Assembly (NCBI GenBank): GCA_022828595.1
Contig: JAKGHH010000003.1
Location: 102,261,583 to 102,325,582 of the forward strand
DNA length: 64,000 nucleotides
Reading direction: 5' to 3'
Origin: Nelumbo lutea
Taxonomy: Eukaryota; Streptophyta; Magnoliopsida; Proteales; Nelumbonaceae
Shown here: in pieces, positions 21,826-32,161 of the stretch
How the letters are laid out: each line of letters begins with the position of its first letter
How positions within the stretch are numbered: the stretch's first letter is position 1
Notes under the pieces: generated by a model
Seen by the model: the letters and a program-made list of their open reading frames with translations, nothing else
What the model was told of the DNA's origin: nothing
Database searches by the model: none
Made by a program: the position numbers and the translations under genes

Positions 21826-22844
21826 TCAGTTGTATTTGGGACACATTGTCACAGCCGGCACAATCAGAGCTGATCCAGACAAGATAAATTGTATGTTGCA
21901 GTGGCCCAACCCCACAACTGTCAAGGATCTTAGGGGACTTTTGGGTCTTACTGGGTATTACAGGCGGTTCATTAAGGGGTATGGCACTATGATTGCCCCA
22001 CTAACAAACTTGCTCAAGAAGAATGCCTTCCAGTGGTTGGACGAAGCAGAGAATGCCTTCACGACACTGAAGATGGCCCTTACGACCCCCCCCCCATCTT
22101 GTCCCTGCCAGATTTATCAAAACCGTTTGTAGAAGAATCAGATGCATCAGGAAAGGGCGTAGGGGCGGTACTGTTACAAGACAAAAAGCCCATTGCCTAT
22201 TTCAGCAAGGTTCTCTCACCACTGGCCCATGGGAAATCCACGTATGAAAAGGAGTAAATGGCGGTTGTGTTGCCTGTGCAAAAATCGAGGGGGTACTTGC
22301 TGGGTCGAGCTTTCACCATTTTCTCCGACCAAAGAAGCTTACGATATCTAATAGAACAACCGGTTCTGAATGAGATACAACAGAAGTGGCTATATAAGTT
22401 GCTAGGCTTTGACTTCACAATAGAGTACAAAACAGGTCCGTCCAATCTGGTTGCGGATGCTTTGTCAAGGCAACATGAGTGCTGTCAGATGGTAGCTTCT
22501 AGGCTCACTTATCCATTTATGAGTCAGCTGAGGGAGGGAGCCTCTAATGATGCTAGTCTCACTGAGATCAGATGTACAAGGGCAGAATGGTGCTGCCAGG
22601 TAACTCAACCCACATTCTGGCCCTCTTAGAGCTTTTTCACACTTCTCCAGTTGGTGGCCATTCTGGCATCCTACGAACATATCGTAGGGCATCCTCTCAT
22701 TTTTATTGGGTGGGGATGAAGAGACAGATTCGGGAGTATGTTGCCATGTGTGCAATATGTCAGCGGCATAAATATGACAATCAGTCCCCAGCTGGGCTGT
22801 TACAGCCTATACCGCTCCCGGAACAAGTTTGAGATGAGGTAACT
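21826..22844 (+). pseudogene. Gypsy RT tail, RNase H and integrase zinc finger, copy A
   Basis: Fragments in shifting frames show the RT C-terminus (WPNPTTVKDLRGLLGLTGYYRRFI), an RNase H (ESDASGKGVGAVLLQ, then KPIAYFSK, then FTIFSDQRSLRYL and VADALSR) and the HHCC finger (GGHSGILRTYRR, MCAICQRHK). A run of nine C near 22086 coincides with a frameshift, TAA occurs at 22256-22258, and TGA at 22831-22833 replaces the Trp kept in copy B. About 44 bases of RT present in copy B (34574-34617) are missing. Confidence 0.82.
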
Positions 22845-24008
22845 ATGGATTTCATTACTGGTCTACCTCCTTCCAGCGGAAAGACAGTCATTGTTGTTTT
22901 TGTGGATCGTCTGTCTAAGTATGCGTATTTTGCACCACTATCCCATCCATACACTGCAGCACAAATGGCCAAAATTTTTGTCCAGGAGGTCTCCCGTTCT
23001 CATGGCACACCCAAGGCAATTATCTCTGATCGGGACTCAGCTTTCATGAGCCGTTTCTGGGGTGAATACTTCCGGGTGCAAGGAACGAAACTCCATCATT
23101 CCACCAGCTATCATCCACAGTCCGATGGACAGTCAGAGGTGGTGAATCGTTCCCTTGAGACCTACCTTCGATGCTTTACTAGTGATTACCCCAGGAAGTG
23201 GGCCAAGTGGCTGCCGTGGGCGGAATACTGGTATAACACCTCTTTTCATGTTTCAATTGGCATGTCACCTTTTCACGCTCTGTATGGAAGGGAACCACGC
23301 TACCTACTACCCTATGAGAAGGGATCCACAGCTTTGGCTGAAGTACATGCACATCTAACAGACAGAGATGCAGTCCTTAAGGACTTAAAGGCCAACTTGC
23401 TAAAGACACAACAACAAATGAAGGCCTACTATGATAAGAAACATCGAGATGTTCAGTTCGAGGTAGGAGACTGGGTTTATTTGAAGCTAAGGCCCTACAG
23501 GCAGAGTAGCTTGGCTAAAAGGTCCTCTCAAAAATTGGCTCCCAGATTTTATGGTCCATTCCGTATCATAACCAGGGTGGGAAAGGTGGCTTATAAGTTA
23601 AACCTCTCTAGCTCTTCCAAGATGCACCCCACATTTCATGAATCCCTATTGAAGAAACACTTAGGGCCAGTCCCTTCGGTTTCAGCTTGCTTACCAGAAT
23701 TTTCTGAGGAGGGGGTTCTACAGACAGAGACAGATCATATTGCTGACTTCAGGTGGGTACGAGATGGCAATAAGTCAGTTCAGCAAGCCTTGGTGGTATG
23801 GAAACACCTCCCACCGGAAGACGCCACATGGGAAGACTACTGTCAGCTGCAGCAAAGCTACCCCAGCATTAACCTTGAGGACAAGGTTGTTATAAAGGGG
23901 GGAGGATTTGATGGAACTGTTGATAATAACAGAAATGTAAATGGCCCATTTAGGCCCATTAAACTAGTGTATAACCGGGGACCTCGCAAGATGGCCCATT
24001 ATGGCTAA
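22845..24008 (+). CDS. Gypsy integrase core with C-terminal chromodomain, copy A
   Basis: An open frame of 387 codons. Integrase catalytic residues are Asp2 (MDFITGLPP), Asp62 (IISDRDSAF) and Glu98 (SDGQSEVV), with exactly 35 residues between the last two. The GPY/F-like region (APRFYGPFRII) and SLLKKHLG follow. A chromodomain-like tail reads [10 protein letters not shown]...[18 protein letters not shown], which assigns it to the chromoviruses. The frame runs past the polypurine tract and stops inside the 3' LTR. It is the most intact retrotransposon frame in the window, but it has no upstream start context and is part of a deleted element. Confidence 0.85.
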   Translation: MDFITGLPPSSGKTVIVVFVDRLSKYAYFAPLSHPYTAAQMAKIFVQEVSRSHGTPKAIISDRDSAFMSRFWGEYFRVQGTKLHHSTSYHPQSDGQSEVVNRSLETYLRCFTSDYPRKWAKWLPWAEYWYNTSFHVSIGMSPFHALYGREPRYLLPYEKGSTALAEVHAHLTDRDAVLKDLKANLLKTQQQMKAYYDKKHRDVQFEVGDWVYLKLRPYRQSSLAKRSSQKLAPRFYGPFRIITRVGKVAYKLNLSSSSKMHPTFHESLLKKHLGPVPSVSACLPEFSEEGVLQTETDHIADFRWVRDGNKSVQQALVVWKHLPPEDATWEDYCQLQQSYPSINLEDKVVIKGGGFDGTVDNNRNVNGPFRPIKLVYNRGPRKMAHYG

Positions 24009-24072
24009 AGAGGGGTGACCAACATCTATAAATAGTCCATGAAACAATGAGAAAGGCATCGAGTCATTTCAG

Positions 24073-24117
<45 letters not shown>

Positions 24118-24181
24118 TTTCTGATTTCAGGAGGCAGAGACTCCCTCGAAGAAGACTCCTGTGGTGAGCAGGCTCTCATCA
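23909..24181 (+). repeat. 3' LTR of the gypsy element, copy A
   Basis: It is 273 bp, TGATGG...ATCA, and matches 21543-21826 at the 5' side. A TATA-like TCTATAAATAG lies near 24024, and a (CT)n tract at about 24076-24114 differs in length from that of the 5' LTR (about 21711-21774). Confidence 0.85.
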
Positions 24182-25162
24182 GAATATGGGTAAACCAAAA
24201 AGCAAGTGACCAACGACAAATTGAAGGGGCTAGAAAGGACTAGGGGTAAAGCAAAAAGGATATGGGTAGTAGTAAGGAATGATTTAAGTGTGAAAAATTT
24301 TAACAATGGATATAGAATTAAAAAGAATGCAATAGCGAAACAGGATTCATGTAGCCAACACCACATAGTTGGGATAAGGCTTGGATGATGATGATGATCT
24401 TATATAGAACTTAAATGAAACACATTATCTTTTTGGTCAAAAAACAAACTGAATAGAACAGATAAACAAATTTGCAGAACAGATTCATGTAGTGTAGCCA
24501 ACTCCATATATAGTTGGGACAAGGCTTAGATGATGATGGATCTGAAAAATGTAGGAAATATCATATAATATACTTCTTATTTATTTCTTTCATTTGATGT
24601 ACTCTAATAAATTCGTTGTTATTGATCAATAAAAAATCAAAAAAACTAGACTAGAAGTGGCAGAGAACAAAAATACTAATTATAATAAAAACCTACCTAA
24701 GTTAATTAATTATATATATTTTGGATGTCCATTAACTTATATCCTTATCATACTAAACCAAATACGATTTTAAAACTAAAATATGAGTGACAGCATTCAC
24801 AATTAATACAAACTAAATTGTCACCTTCTAAAACAACAACGAACATTTCCAATAATCCCCATTCACCTACGCATCATTACTGGGTATCACACACTTGATG
24901 ACTGATACAAACTCCATAGAAAAGCATCATTAAAAGAAGAAAAAAAGAGAAGCAAGATAAATTTAAGGATATGGAATGTGAAGTCAAACCTACTAATCTA
25001 TGACAAGTTATCCTTCACTTCTAGTTGGAAGTTAAAACTGAATGAGGAGATGAATGCAACACATGACACAGATGCATGAAACAAACATCCCAAACATACC
25101 GCAGCCACTGTCGTTTTAAGTGCCAAGCCATGAACACGAGGTAAAATTGCTTGCTTCACTAG

Positions 25163-26438
25163 CTGCCAAAAAGAAAAAGAAGGAACAGAAAAAATAAGTT
25201 TATAAGGCTTCACATGTTAAGATGTATCAACAATCAAATAAGCATCAACAACAAAGAACCTGAACTTGCCACTATTTTAAATTAGTTTCTAGAGTAGGGA
25301 AAAGAAACTTAAACCAACCCCCTTGTCATCTTACTCAAGAACACTAGTCAAGCTAAAGACATGACCCATTTTTAGATCTAGGTGGTAGTTCAGCACTTCA
25401 ACCATTCTGGTAAATATTTGAGGGGGGGGGGGGGGAAGAGAGAGAGAGAGAGAGTGATGACTTAACCAGTTGCCTGTGATTTAATTGCTTCTGGTGGTGG
25501 TGTGGACGACAAACACAAGCATGCTTTCTTTTCTTCTTCTCTTCCCCTGCTGCCAGCAGAAACAACATCCCCTATCTTGTTTCTTTGTTTGTCAAATCCC
25601 CCTTCACAATTCTTTTTCCTGTTTCAATTTTTTGCTTCTTTTCATCTGATATTTAATTACTAATTATATGGATTTGGTCAGACCTGACCCTTTGAATGGT
25701 TGAACTGAACAGTTCAACTGTTTCAACCAGCTGGGTCAACAGCTCTTTGACTAAGTAAACATTTTTTTTTCTATACAATGGATCTAATGATGGACTGAAC
25801 TGCCTCAGACTCCAGATGATGGTTGAATGGTCAGACAGCCAAGTCAATGACTTGTTGAATACCTTGTTACCAGCTAGAGGATTAGCTCCTGGCACAAGCT
25901 CAACAAAATAATCATTTCCCTCCTCGGTTTAGATTTTAGTTCAAAACCTTACTCCTTAGGGAACTCAAACCTTGATGCTCCATAATGAAAGCCTCTATTT
26001 CTTGTCGAAGTTTCTATTCCCTCCTTGGGTTGCTCCTAAAGCGTCCAAATATGTGGCCTCCACTCCTTCAGGGATCCTACCATATAGAGGACTCCAGTCA
26101 CAACATTTGCTTTCTCCATACTCACTATGAATATCAAGCATAGATACCTTCATCTGTGACAGAAATACTCCAATGCATGTGTTACCTTCATGACATTTAT
26201 AGAAATCAGAGGCAATATGGCACATTAGTTGTCAAGGCGTGGCCTAGGTGACTAGGTACCCTTGGCTGGGCACCTAGCCCAAATGCCTTGCTTTACAGCA
26301 ACTGGGTGCCTGTCTAAGCAACTAGGCACCTGCCTAGGCGACAAAAATGACAAGGCGGGCGCCTTATTATAATATCATCTATATTTCTACATCTTATTAA
26401 CATGTGTGTTAATACCTTATATTATACACTGTATATAT
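25163..26438. other. Spacer, no gene seen
   Basis: Probably intron or flank of the SCYL2-like gene, but no further exon was found. It holds a G-run followed by (GA)n at 25421-25455. A dispersed-repeat-like block at about 26232-26362 has repeated CCTAGGTGACTAGG and GCCTAGGCGAC words. The same stretch recurs in copy B at 37930-39175. Confidence 0.5.
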
Positions 26439-26996
26439 TGTTGAGAATTCTATTGTTATTTGCTTGTTTAGTTTATTTATTTTCTGTTAGTATGTTCAAA
26501 CCACAGTCCTTTAGTTAAAAGTTGTTTAAATAGTTTTGCTTAAATTTGTTAGTAGCAGCCAACCTATCAAGGGTAGGGTATATGTGGCATTGCACTCATT
26601 TTAAGAGGAAAGAAGAGGCTCAAACAGGAAGGAATTCATTCACATCTCTCAATCTAGGGGCCGATTCCCTTGAAAGAACCCTGAGTTAGGCATATTCCTA
26701 ACAGTCTGGTATTGGAGCTTGGATGCCAAATACCTGTGCTACATTCATGGAGGCAAGAGTTGATCAGGTAGAGGTTGAGCTCCACCAAGTCTCCGACGAT
26801 GTGAGAAATAAAAGAAACCATGACAGTCATACTGTGCCGTCTCAAATAGGGTACGCTAGAAAAACACAAAGGCGGCGATCAAGAAGGGGGCAGCCAAGGA
26901 AGCAGACAACGAGGGAGTTTGAGCATCGACAAGAACATCAAGTTACTCTTTTCAGTGTTCTCTAGAGGTGACCCAATTGCTTGGATTTATCAGAAT

Positions 26997-27263
26997 TGTT
27001 AGAAGTAGTTAACAAGGGCAGTATTGACTTTTTCATGTTATTCTTTCTCTCTTATATCTGCTGTATTTTTCCTAAGGGTATTGTAGTCATTTTGGCCTTA
27101 ATAGAATGTTAATACAACTTGGGTCGACAGTAAGGAGAATAGAACAGATTTCTCCTTTCTAGTCTTCCCTCTTTTCCTCTCATTTTCTTCTCTTTCTCTT
27201 CCCTTTCTCTTCTTATCTTCTATTATTTTCTTCATATTTTCTTACTTTATTAAAGTTGGAACA
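26997..27263 (+). repeat. Copia LTR nested in gypsy gag, copy A
   Basis: It is 267 bp, beginning TGTTAGAAG and ending GGAACA, directly followed by the tRNA-iMet primer-binding site. It interrupts gypsy gag at about 26996. Copy B starts at 39736, and its primer site is changed to TGGTATAAGAGC. Confidence 0.75.
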
Positions 27264-27689
27264 TGGTATCAGAGCCTTGAGGTCAACTGTACTATCCACG
27301 TCTCAACTTTTTGTACCCTAGGAAAATAGAATATTCTCTATTCTTTGTTGGAAAGGAAAATGACTTAAGAGGACTGATCGCCCACTTTGAAAAGAGGCTT
27401 TAATGCCTCAAGTTGCAGTGTTGTGTGAGTTGGTGGTGTTTTTCTAAAAGCCCTCTATTCAGCAGTTCGAAGAGGGCAACTTTATGATGTTTCGAGTTGT
27501 GAGGTAGGTACTCCTCAATGTGTGGTGATTTTGTAGTGGTTTGTGTTGTGGTGACACCTTTTGGTAAGTATGCAATCTTTCCCAAGTGTTTCTAAAGTAG
27601 AGGGCTGATGATTCTTGGTGTTTTTCCTAAAGAAAAAGGTGTGTTACAGTAATTGCATACCAGCTGTTTGACAGTTTTCCTACGTGACA

Positions 27690-28050
27690 AATCAGTGATC
27701 TCAATTAACTACAGTGAAACTCAATGGTACTAATTATATCCTATGGGCCAAGTCAGTTGAGGTATCTCTCATTGCGAGAGGCAAGTTGAAGTACATCAAG
27801 GAGGGTCCATTGAAAAGTGAATTAGAAGGGTACAAGAGAATGCCCAAATTATGACATCACTTTTGGAATAGTTTGGAGAATCACATTAGTGTAAACCTTA
27901 TGTTTCTAGACACGGCCAAGGAGATTTGGGACCATGCCAAGCAATTGTACTCTGGACAAGACAATATCACAAGAATTTACCAGTTGTACCAGGACTATTT
28001 TTCTCTTCAACAAGGGGATAAAAGTGTAGAAGAATACTATGCTTCTTCTG
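27690..28050 (+). pseudogene. Copia gag fragment, copy A
   Basis: It reads VKLNGTNYILWAKSVEVSL, then KLKYIKEGPL, then ENHISVNLMFLDTAKEIWDH and YQLYQDYFSLQQGDKSVEEYY, a typical plant copia gag. TGA and TAA interrupt it (for example after KRMPKL). It ends abruptly at the junction with gypsy RT. Confidence 0.75.
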
Positions 28051-28630
28051 TTGCAAAACAAGTTATATGCCAAAGAGTCCAAATGTGCTTTTGGACAATC
28101 AAGGGTTCATTATTTGGGACACGTAGTTGAAAATGGCACAATGATGGTTGACCCAGGAAAAAGTAGACTGTATACAACAATGGCCACAACTAACCACTGT
28201 TAAGGATCTATGAGCATTCCTAGGGTTGACAGGATTCTACCGCCAGTTTATTAAAGGTTATGGACAGATTGCAGCCCCACTAACAACCTTGCTCAAAAAG
28301 AACTCTTTCAGCTGGTCTGGCCAGGCCCATGATGCATTTAAAGCCCTCAAGTCAGCCGTTTCCTAACCGCCTTCTCTAACACTTCTGGATTTCAACAAAT
28401 CATTTGTAGTAGAATGTGATGCCTCAGGTCTTGGGGTGGAAGCAGCACTATGCAAGATGGACAACCTATTATGTATAATTCATTTCCACTAATGCCACAA
28501 GCAATTAAACGGCCTAAGCTCCCAAAATTCTCCATGGATATGGAGTTGTAGACAGAACCATTACGTATAATTGATTTCCATTGGGTTAAAAATGGCACCC
28601 ATGTGATACCAGAAGCATTAGTGGTATGGA
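28050..28630 (+). pseudogene. Gypsy RT tail / RNase H / chromodomain start, copy A
   Basis: The RT C-terminus (LYAKESKCAFGQ, HYLGHVVENGTM) is followed by a frameshifted thumb ([22 protein letters not shown]) and RNase H start (VVECDASGLGVEAAL). After a deletion it reaches the chromodomain start (IPEALVVWTQ), which is split by a MITE at 28637. Confidence 0.75.
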
Positions 28631-28636
28631 CTCAAC

Positions 28637-28866
28637 CAAGGATCAAGATTTCAATACGATACGCCCCATATCGGGCATATCGTATTGTATCTTTGGGGTC
28701 CTGAGACACCTATTGACAGGTGTTTCAGGAACCCTCTTTTTTTAATAAAAAATATACATAAAACCTCCTCAAAAAACAATTTTTGAAAAAAAAAATAAAA
28801 GTGCATGCTTTTAGTACCAATGCACCTCTTCCGATACACAAGGGCATATCGATACTTTGAACCTCG
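28637..28866. mobile_element. hAT-like MITE (230 bp) inside the gypsy chromodomain, copy A
   Basis: It is flanked by the 8-bp duplication GACTCAAC (28629-28636 and 28867-28874). The imperfect terminal repeats are CAAGGATCAA and TTGAACCTCG. Inside is a palindromic CAATACGATACGCCC / ATATCGTATTG block. Removing it rejoins the chromodomain coding sequence (LVVWTQ with LPDEDATWEPY). Copy B counterpart: about 41380-41609. Confidence 0.75.
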
Positions 28867-29054
28867 GACTCAACTACCGGATGAGGATGCTACATGGGAG
28901 CCATACCTACACCTGCAAGTTTCCTCACATTGACCTTGAGGAGCTCACAGAGAACCCAGGCCTTTATATGGGAATAGACAACCGGTGCATGAAGTATACA
29001 AGAGGACACGTCGGCATACAAATAGGTCAAGTGGTTAGAAGGATGTAAGCCTTG

Positions 29055-29092
<38 letters not shown>

Positions 29093-29159
29093 TCTTCTTC
29101 TTCTTCTCAGTCTAGAGGCCGGCTCCCTCGAAAGAACCCTGAGGCAGATTCCTAACACT

Positions 29160-29780
29160 GGATCTGTTACAATCTGTGCAACTTCACCCACCTCAAGTGG
29201 GTCATCCTGATTCTTGTAGTTGGTTGTGGGAGAAAATAATGGTAGGTTCTCTGTAAAATCTTTCTATAGAAGTATGTGCCAAGATTATGACAATTTCTCA
29301 GTGAACAGAATCTAGCATAGTGGGGTGCCATCCAAATTTGTTTTTCCTTGACTGCAGCTCTGGAAGAATGTTTAACTTGGGATAAATTACTGCATAGGAG
29401 AATGACATTGGACCAGCAGGGGTGTGTCTTTTTCAGAAGAGTTGGAAACTTCCAATCATTTATTCTTTCACTGCCCAAACGCTGTCAATATTTGGACTGT
29501 GCTTTTTGAATACATTTGGCTCAGCTGGCTGCTTTCAACAGTCTATTAAAGTTTTTTACAAAGCTTGTAGATTAAAGTGTTGATAGTAGGGACAAAACTG
29601 TATGGAGAATGCTTCCCCATGGCTGCTTTTTGGTCTATATGGGAGGAAAGGAACTTGTGTTTTTGAAAACATCTATGCTGATAGTGATGTGCTAAGGGCA
29701 GTCCAATGCACGAGGCTCCCACCAATGCAGGATCTGTGGAGGGACAGATGTACGTAACCTTACCCCTGCACATACACAGA
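29160..29780 (+). pseudogene. Plus-strand LINE remnant (zf-RVT region), copy A
   Basis: Broken frames resemble the zinc-binding domain found after plant LINE reverse transcriptases (WKNVLTWDKLLHRRMTLDQQG, then NHLFFHCPNAVNIWT and AAFWSIWEERNLCF). Many stops and frameshifts. It is the host sequence into which two minus-strand LINE copies inserted further right. Copy B counterpart: about 41903-42523. Confidence 0.6.
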
Positions 29781-29997
29781 GGCTGTTTCTAAGCTGATAG
29801 TGGTGTTGCCCTCCTGAAACAGTTAATTGAAGGCAGTGCGGTTGTTCATAGTACAAGCTGCTCACAAAGGATTCTTCAAGGGGGTTGCTATTACGATATT
29901 TCTTCTTTCTTAGTTAATTTCTCTGCTAGCAAAGTCTGTATATGAAATATATACATCATGGGATGTACAAGGCCTACAAGTGCATCTCATTTTGTTT

Positions 29998-30580
29998 AAG
30001 GATAAAAAGGAAATTTTATTAAACTGAAAATGAAGGCAGTACACTCTCAAACAACGATGATGTGTTGTCAAGTTGAAAAACCAAATACAGATCAGAGTCA
30101 ATACTGTGAAAAGAATCCAAAAATTTCACAGAGGATTCAACTCCAGAGTAACCCCATAAAATTCTTCTAACAGAGTCAAACATTACAATGGTTTTTCCTT
30201 GTCCTTAGAAAACCCTTTCTGCTTCTTTTCTTTCCAGATGGACCAGCATAACTCGTTGAAATGGGTATATAGCTTCCACAGAATTTTAGCTTTCTCTTAA
30301 CTTCCTCTGATCTTCGGACCATTTTGGGAGAATAATCTTCTGATTATGGAAACAGTAATCCAAAGGATGAAATGCATTTCTCTCCAAGACAGCGTAGGAG
30401 AAGAAGCTTCCAGAATGAATTTGCCACACTACAATGAGAAGAAAAAATGCAGAACTGTTTCTTCCTTCCAGGTTTGCAACATATAATCAGCCAGTTTGTT
30501 AACTGTAAGCCTCTGGATTTCAAGTGATCTGGGTTTAGGCAAAACTGTCCAATGTGCAACCAGCAGTGTCGCTAACAAAT
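29998..30580 (-). mobile_element. Minus-strand LINE insertion 1, copy A
   Basis: It is bounded by GCATCTCATTTTGTTT at 29982-29997 and 30581-30596. The coding part is the zf-RVT region, broken here by many single-base indels relative to copy B (42716-43233). Confidence 0.65.
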
Positions 30581-30599
30581 GCATCTCATTTTGTTTTAA

Positions 30600-31359
30600 A
30601 TTATATTTTTTTATCAGAGCGAACAGGATTTATTAATAATTGATTATGATTACAATTACAAACTGAGGCTGGAAGACTGGAAAGACCCACCCATCCATAA
30701 ATGCTGTATTTAACCTTGCTATAATGCTGGCCCCCGCAGAAATATTGTTTCCCTATGGACCCCTTGTTTGGCCAAGGAATCTGCCATCCCATTGAAGCGG
30801 TTCTCTTTAACCCATGCTGATAATGTTCTGCATCCAAACTTCGCTTGCCTAGCTTTTCCTCAATTTCCCTTGAAGTTTGCCTAATAAATCGCAAGTTACT
30901 GAGTTGTTTCTGCACATCCAAGAGATGACCATCATTCAAGTCCCCCTCCTACATGCTGCAAGTTTCAATTTGCTTAGCTAATCCTTAAGGCCTTGTAGTA
31001 ATGCCAATACTTCAGCCTTTAAGGAATTCAGCATAACCATTGATCCTGAAAACTCGAAGCCAACCACCTTGCCTTGTGCATGTCCTAAATAATTAACAAA
31101 ACCCTCCAATCCCTGATGGTCCCTTCCATTGAGATTTCCAATTGAGCTTTCCATTCAAAACATTCCTGCTTTACCCTTCTATATTATTTTCTCTCTCTGA
31201 AGGCTTTCCAACTACACTCCATTAATAACTCTCTCTTAAGTTTTGTGAAGGAAACCTTGCCACTTGTATCCGCGCATGCCCCACAATATATGTTCAATCC
31301 ATGGAGTATCTTGTTTGAAGGCCTCTAATTAATAAACATCAGGCCTTGGGTAGCTAAAC
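30600..31359 (-). mobile_element. Minus-strand LINE insertion 2, copy A
   Basis: It carries an RNase H region. The right-hand target repeat CTCATTTTGTTTTATA is at 31360-31375; the left one overlaps the first LINE's repeat. Indels relative to copy B (43254-43908) destroy the frame. Confidence 0.6.
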
Positions 31360-31375
31360 CTCATTTTGTTTTATA

Positions 31376-32061
31376 ACTATTAATACAATACCGTTACAGT
31401 CTCTGCAATGTTTTTTAAGACCAGAATCCATATTAATTTAGAAAGGCATGGGTCGTTCATTAAATTTTTATAGATTAAGGAGCCCAGTTACCAGGTTAAG
31501 AGAATCAAAACAATTCACAAAACCACTGACTAGGGGACGCCTGGCCTACACTAGAATTTCATGGTTTAAAACTGCTTTGGTCTGGTTTCTCAATACATTG
31601 GATTTTGAATTACCAACAGAATATCAGTTTCCCCAAGCAATTTACTTTTTCAAGGGGAAAATCACTTTCTTTAAATCATAAATATGTAAGCAGAGGTTGT
31701 TTGGGAAGAAAAGAGAAACAGGACCTTTGACAATAAAACCAGGAATAAACCAAAAGATCTTATCTCTCATATTTTTTTATGCAACATTTGGCGCTCTTAA
31801 TTCTTAAGTTTTCAAAAGTATTTCTTTCAATGATCTTCAGAGAAATTTAGCAGATGTCCTCCTGAGAAGTGGTTTAACTTGTACAGGTACACTTTTGTAC
31901 TAGGGAGGAGGGACTGATAACTCTAAGTCTTTCAATGGTAGTGCCTCAAGGATCAACAGGGTCAAGCAAGGAATTGGAGGAGTAATCCATGTGAGGGTGG
32001 GGGGTGAACCATCTATTGGGGCTTTTTAGTGGTCCGATTGGGAGAGATGGCACGGCAGAGA
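31376..32061 (+). pseudogene. Plus-strand LINE remnant up to the assembly gap, copy A
   Basis: It continues the host LINE. The end reads IGRDGTAE-like RNase H sequence that stops at the N run; the matching sequence continues past 44563 in copy B. Confidence 0.55.
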
Positions 32062-32161
32062 NNNNNNNNNNNNNNNNNNNNNNNNNNNNNNNNNNNNNNN
32101 NNNNNNNNNNNNNNNNNNNNNNNNNNNNNNNNNNNNNNNNNNNNNNNNNNNNNNNNNNNNN
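32062..32161. other. Assembly gap, exactly 100 N
   Basis: A run of 100 undetermined bases, the conventional placeholder for a gap of unknown size. Open frames crossing it are meaningless. Confidence 0.99.

Larger units (their letters stand above)
21543..24181 (+). mobile_element. Internally deleted chromodomain gypsy element, copy A
   Basis: The termini are TGATGGAACTG and CTCTCATCA, flanked by GAATA at 21538-21542 and 24182-24186. The 3' LTR is 23909-24181; the 5' LTR starts at 21543 but its 3' end is lost. Primer site, gag, protease and most of RT are absent: the LTR passes directly into the RT tail (YLGHIVTAGTIRADPDKI), then RNase H, integrase and chromodomain. A polypurine tract AAAGGGGGGAGGA precedes the 3' LTR. 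It lies in an intron of the SCYL2-like gene, opposite strand. Confidence 0.88.
19238..25162 (-). pseudogene. SCYL2: SCYL2-like (SCY1-like pseudokinase) 3' exons, copy A
   Basis: Four exons can be read on the minus strand: 25100-25162 (LVKQAILPRVHGLALKTTVAA), 20508-20669 ([19 protein letters not shown]...SNSILKQ), about 20239-20349 ([17 protein letters not shown]...FVKD) and 19238-20157 (KIEEKRGVTVTDAG..., a Ser/Asn/Gln-rich tail ending in GRGRGRGNQGHPRG). Plant SCYL2 proteins act in clathrin-mediated trafficking. Only the HEAT-repeat end and C-terminal tail are present; the kinase-like part is not in the window. A TAA at 19770-19772 lies in the last exon, and the donor of the 20239 exon is missing, so this copy looks inactive unless these are assembly errors. 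A gypsy element occupies the intron before 20669. Confidence 0.75.
26439..29157 (+). mobile_element. Gypsy remnant with a nested copia remnant, copy A
   Basis: The outer part is a gypsy element: 5' LTR 26439-26703 (TGTTGAG...CTAACA), primer site TGGTATTGGAGC at 26707-26718, and a gag start (MPNTCATFMEARVDQVEVEL to GDPIAWIYQ). A copia LTR (26997-27263) with an exact primer site TGGTATCAGAGC at 27264-27275 and copia gag follow. Near 28050 the sequence switches to gypsy RT (LYAKESKCAFGQSRVHYLGH), then RNase H and chromodomain, ending in an LTR-like CCTAACA at 29157. A copia insertion followed by a deletion explains this order. Confidence 0.75.
19599..32061. repeat. Copy A of a 12.4-kb duplicated block, ending at the assembly gap
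   Basis: It corresponds collinearly to 32162-44563. Examples are 22258 with 35034, 26723 with 39462, 28392 with 41135 and 29546 with 42289. The first matched base pair is 19599/32162 and the last 32061/44563; both breaks coincide with the ends of the N run. Similarity is near-perfect at 28100-29800 but rich in single-base indels within about 2.2 kb of the gap. Confidence 0.95.
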
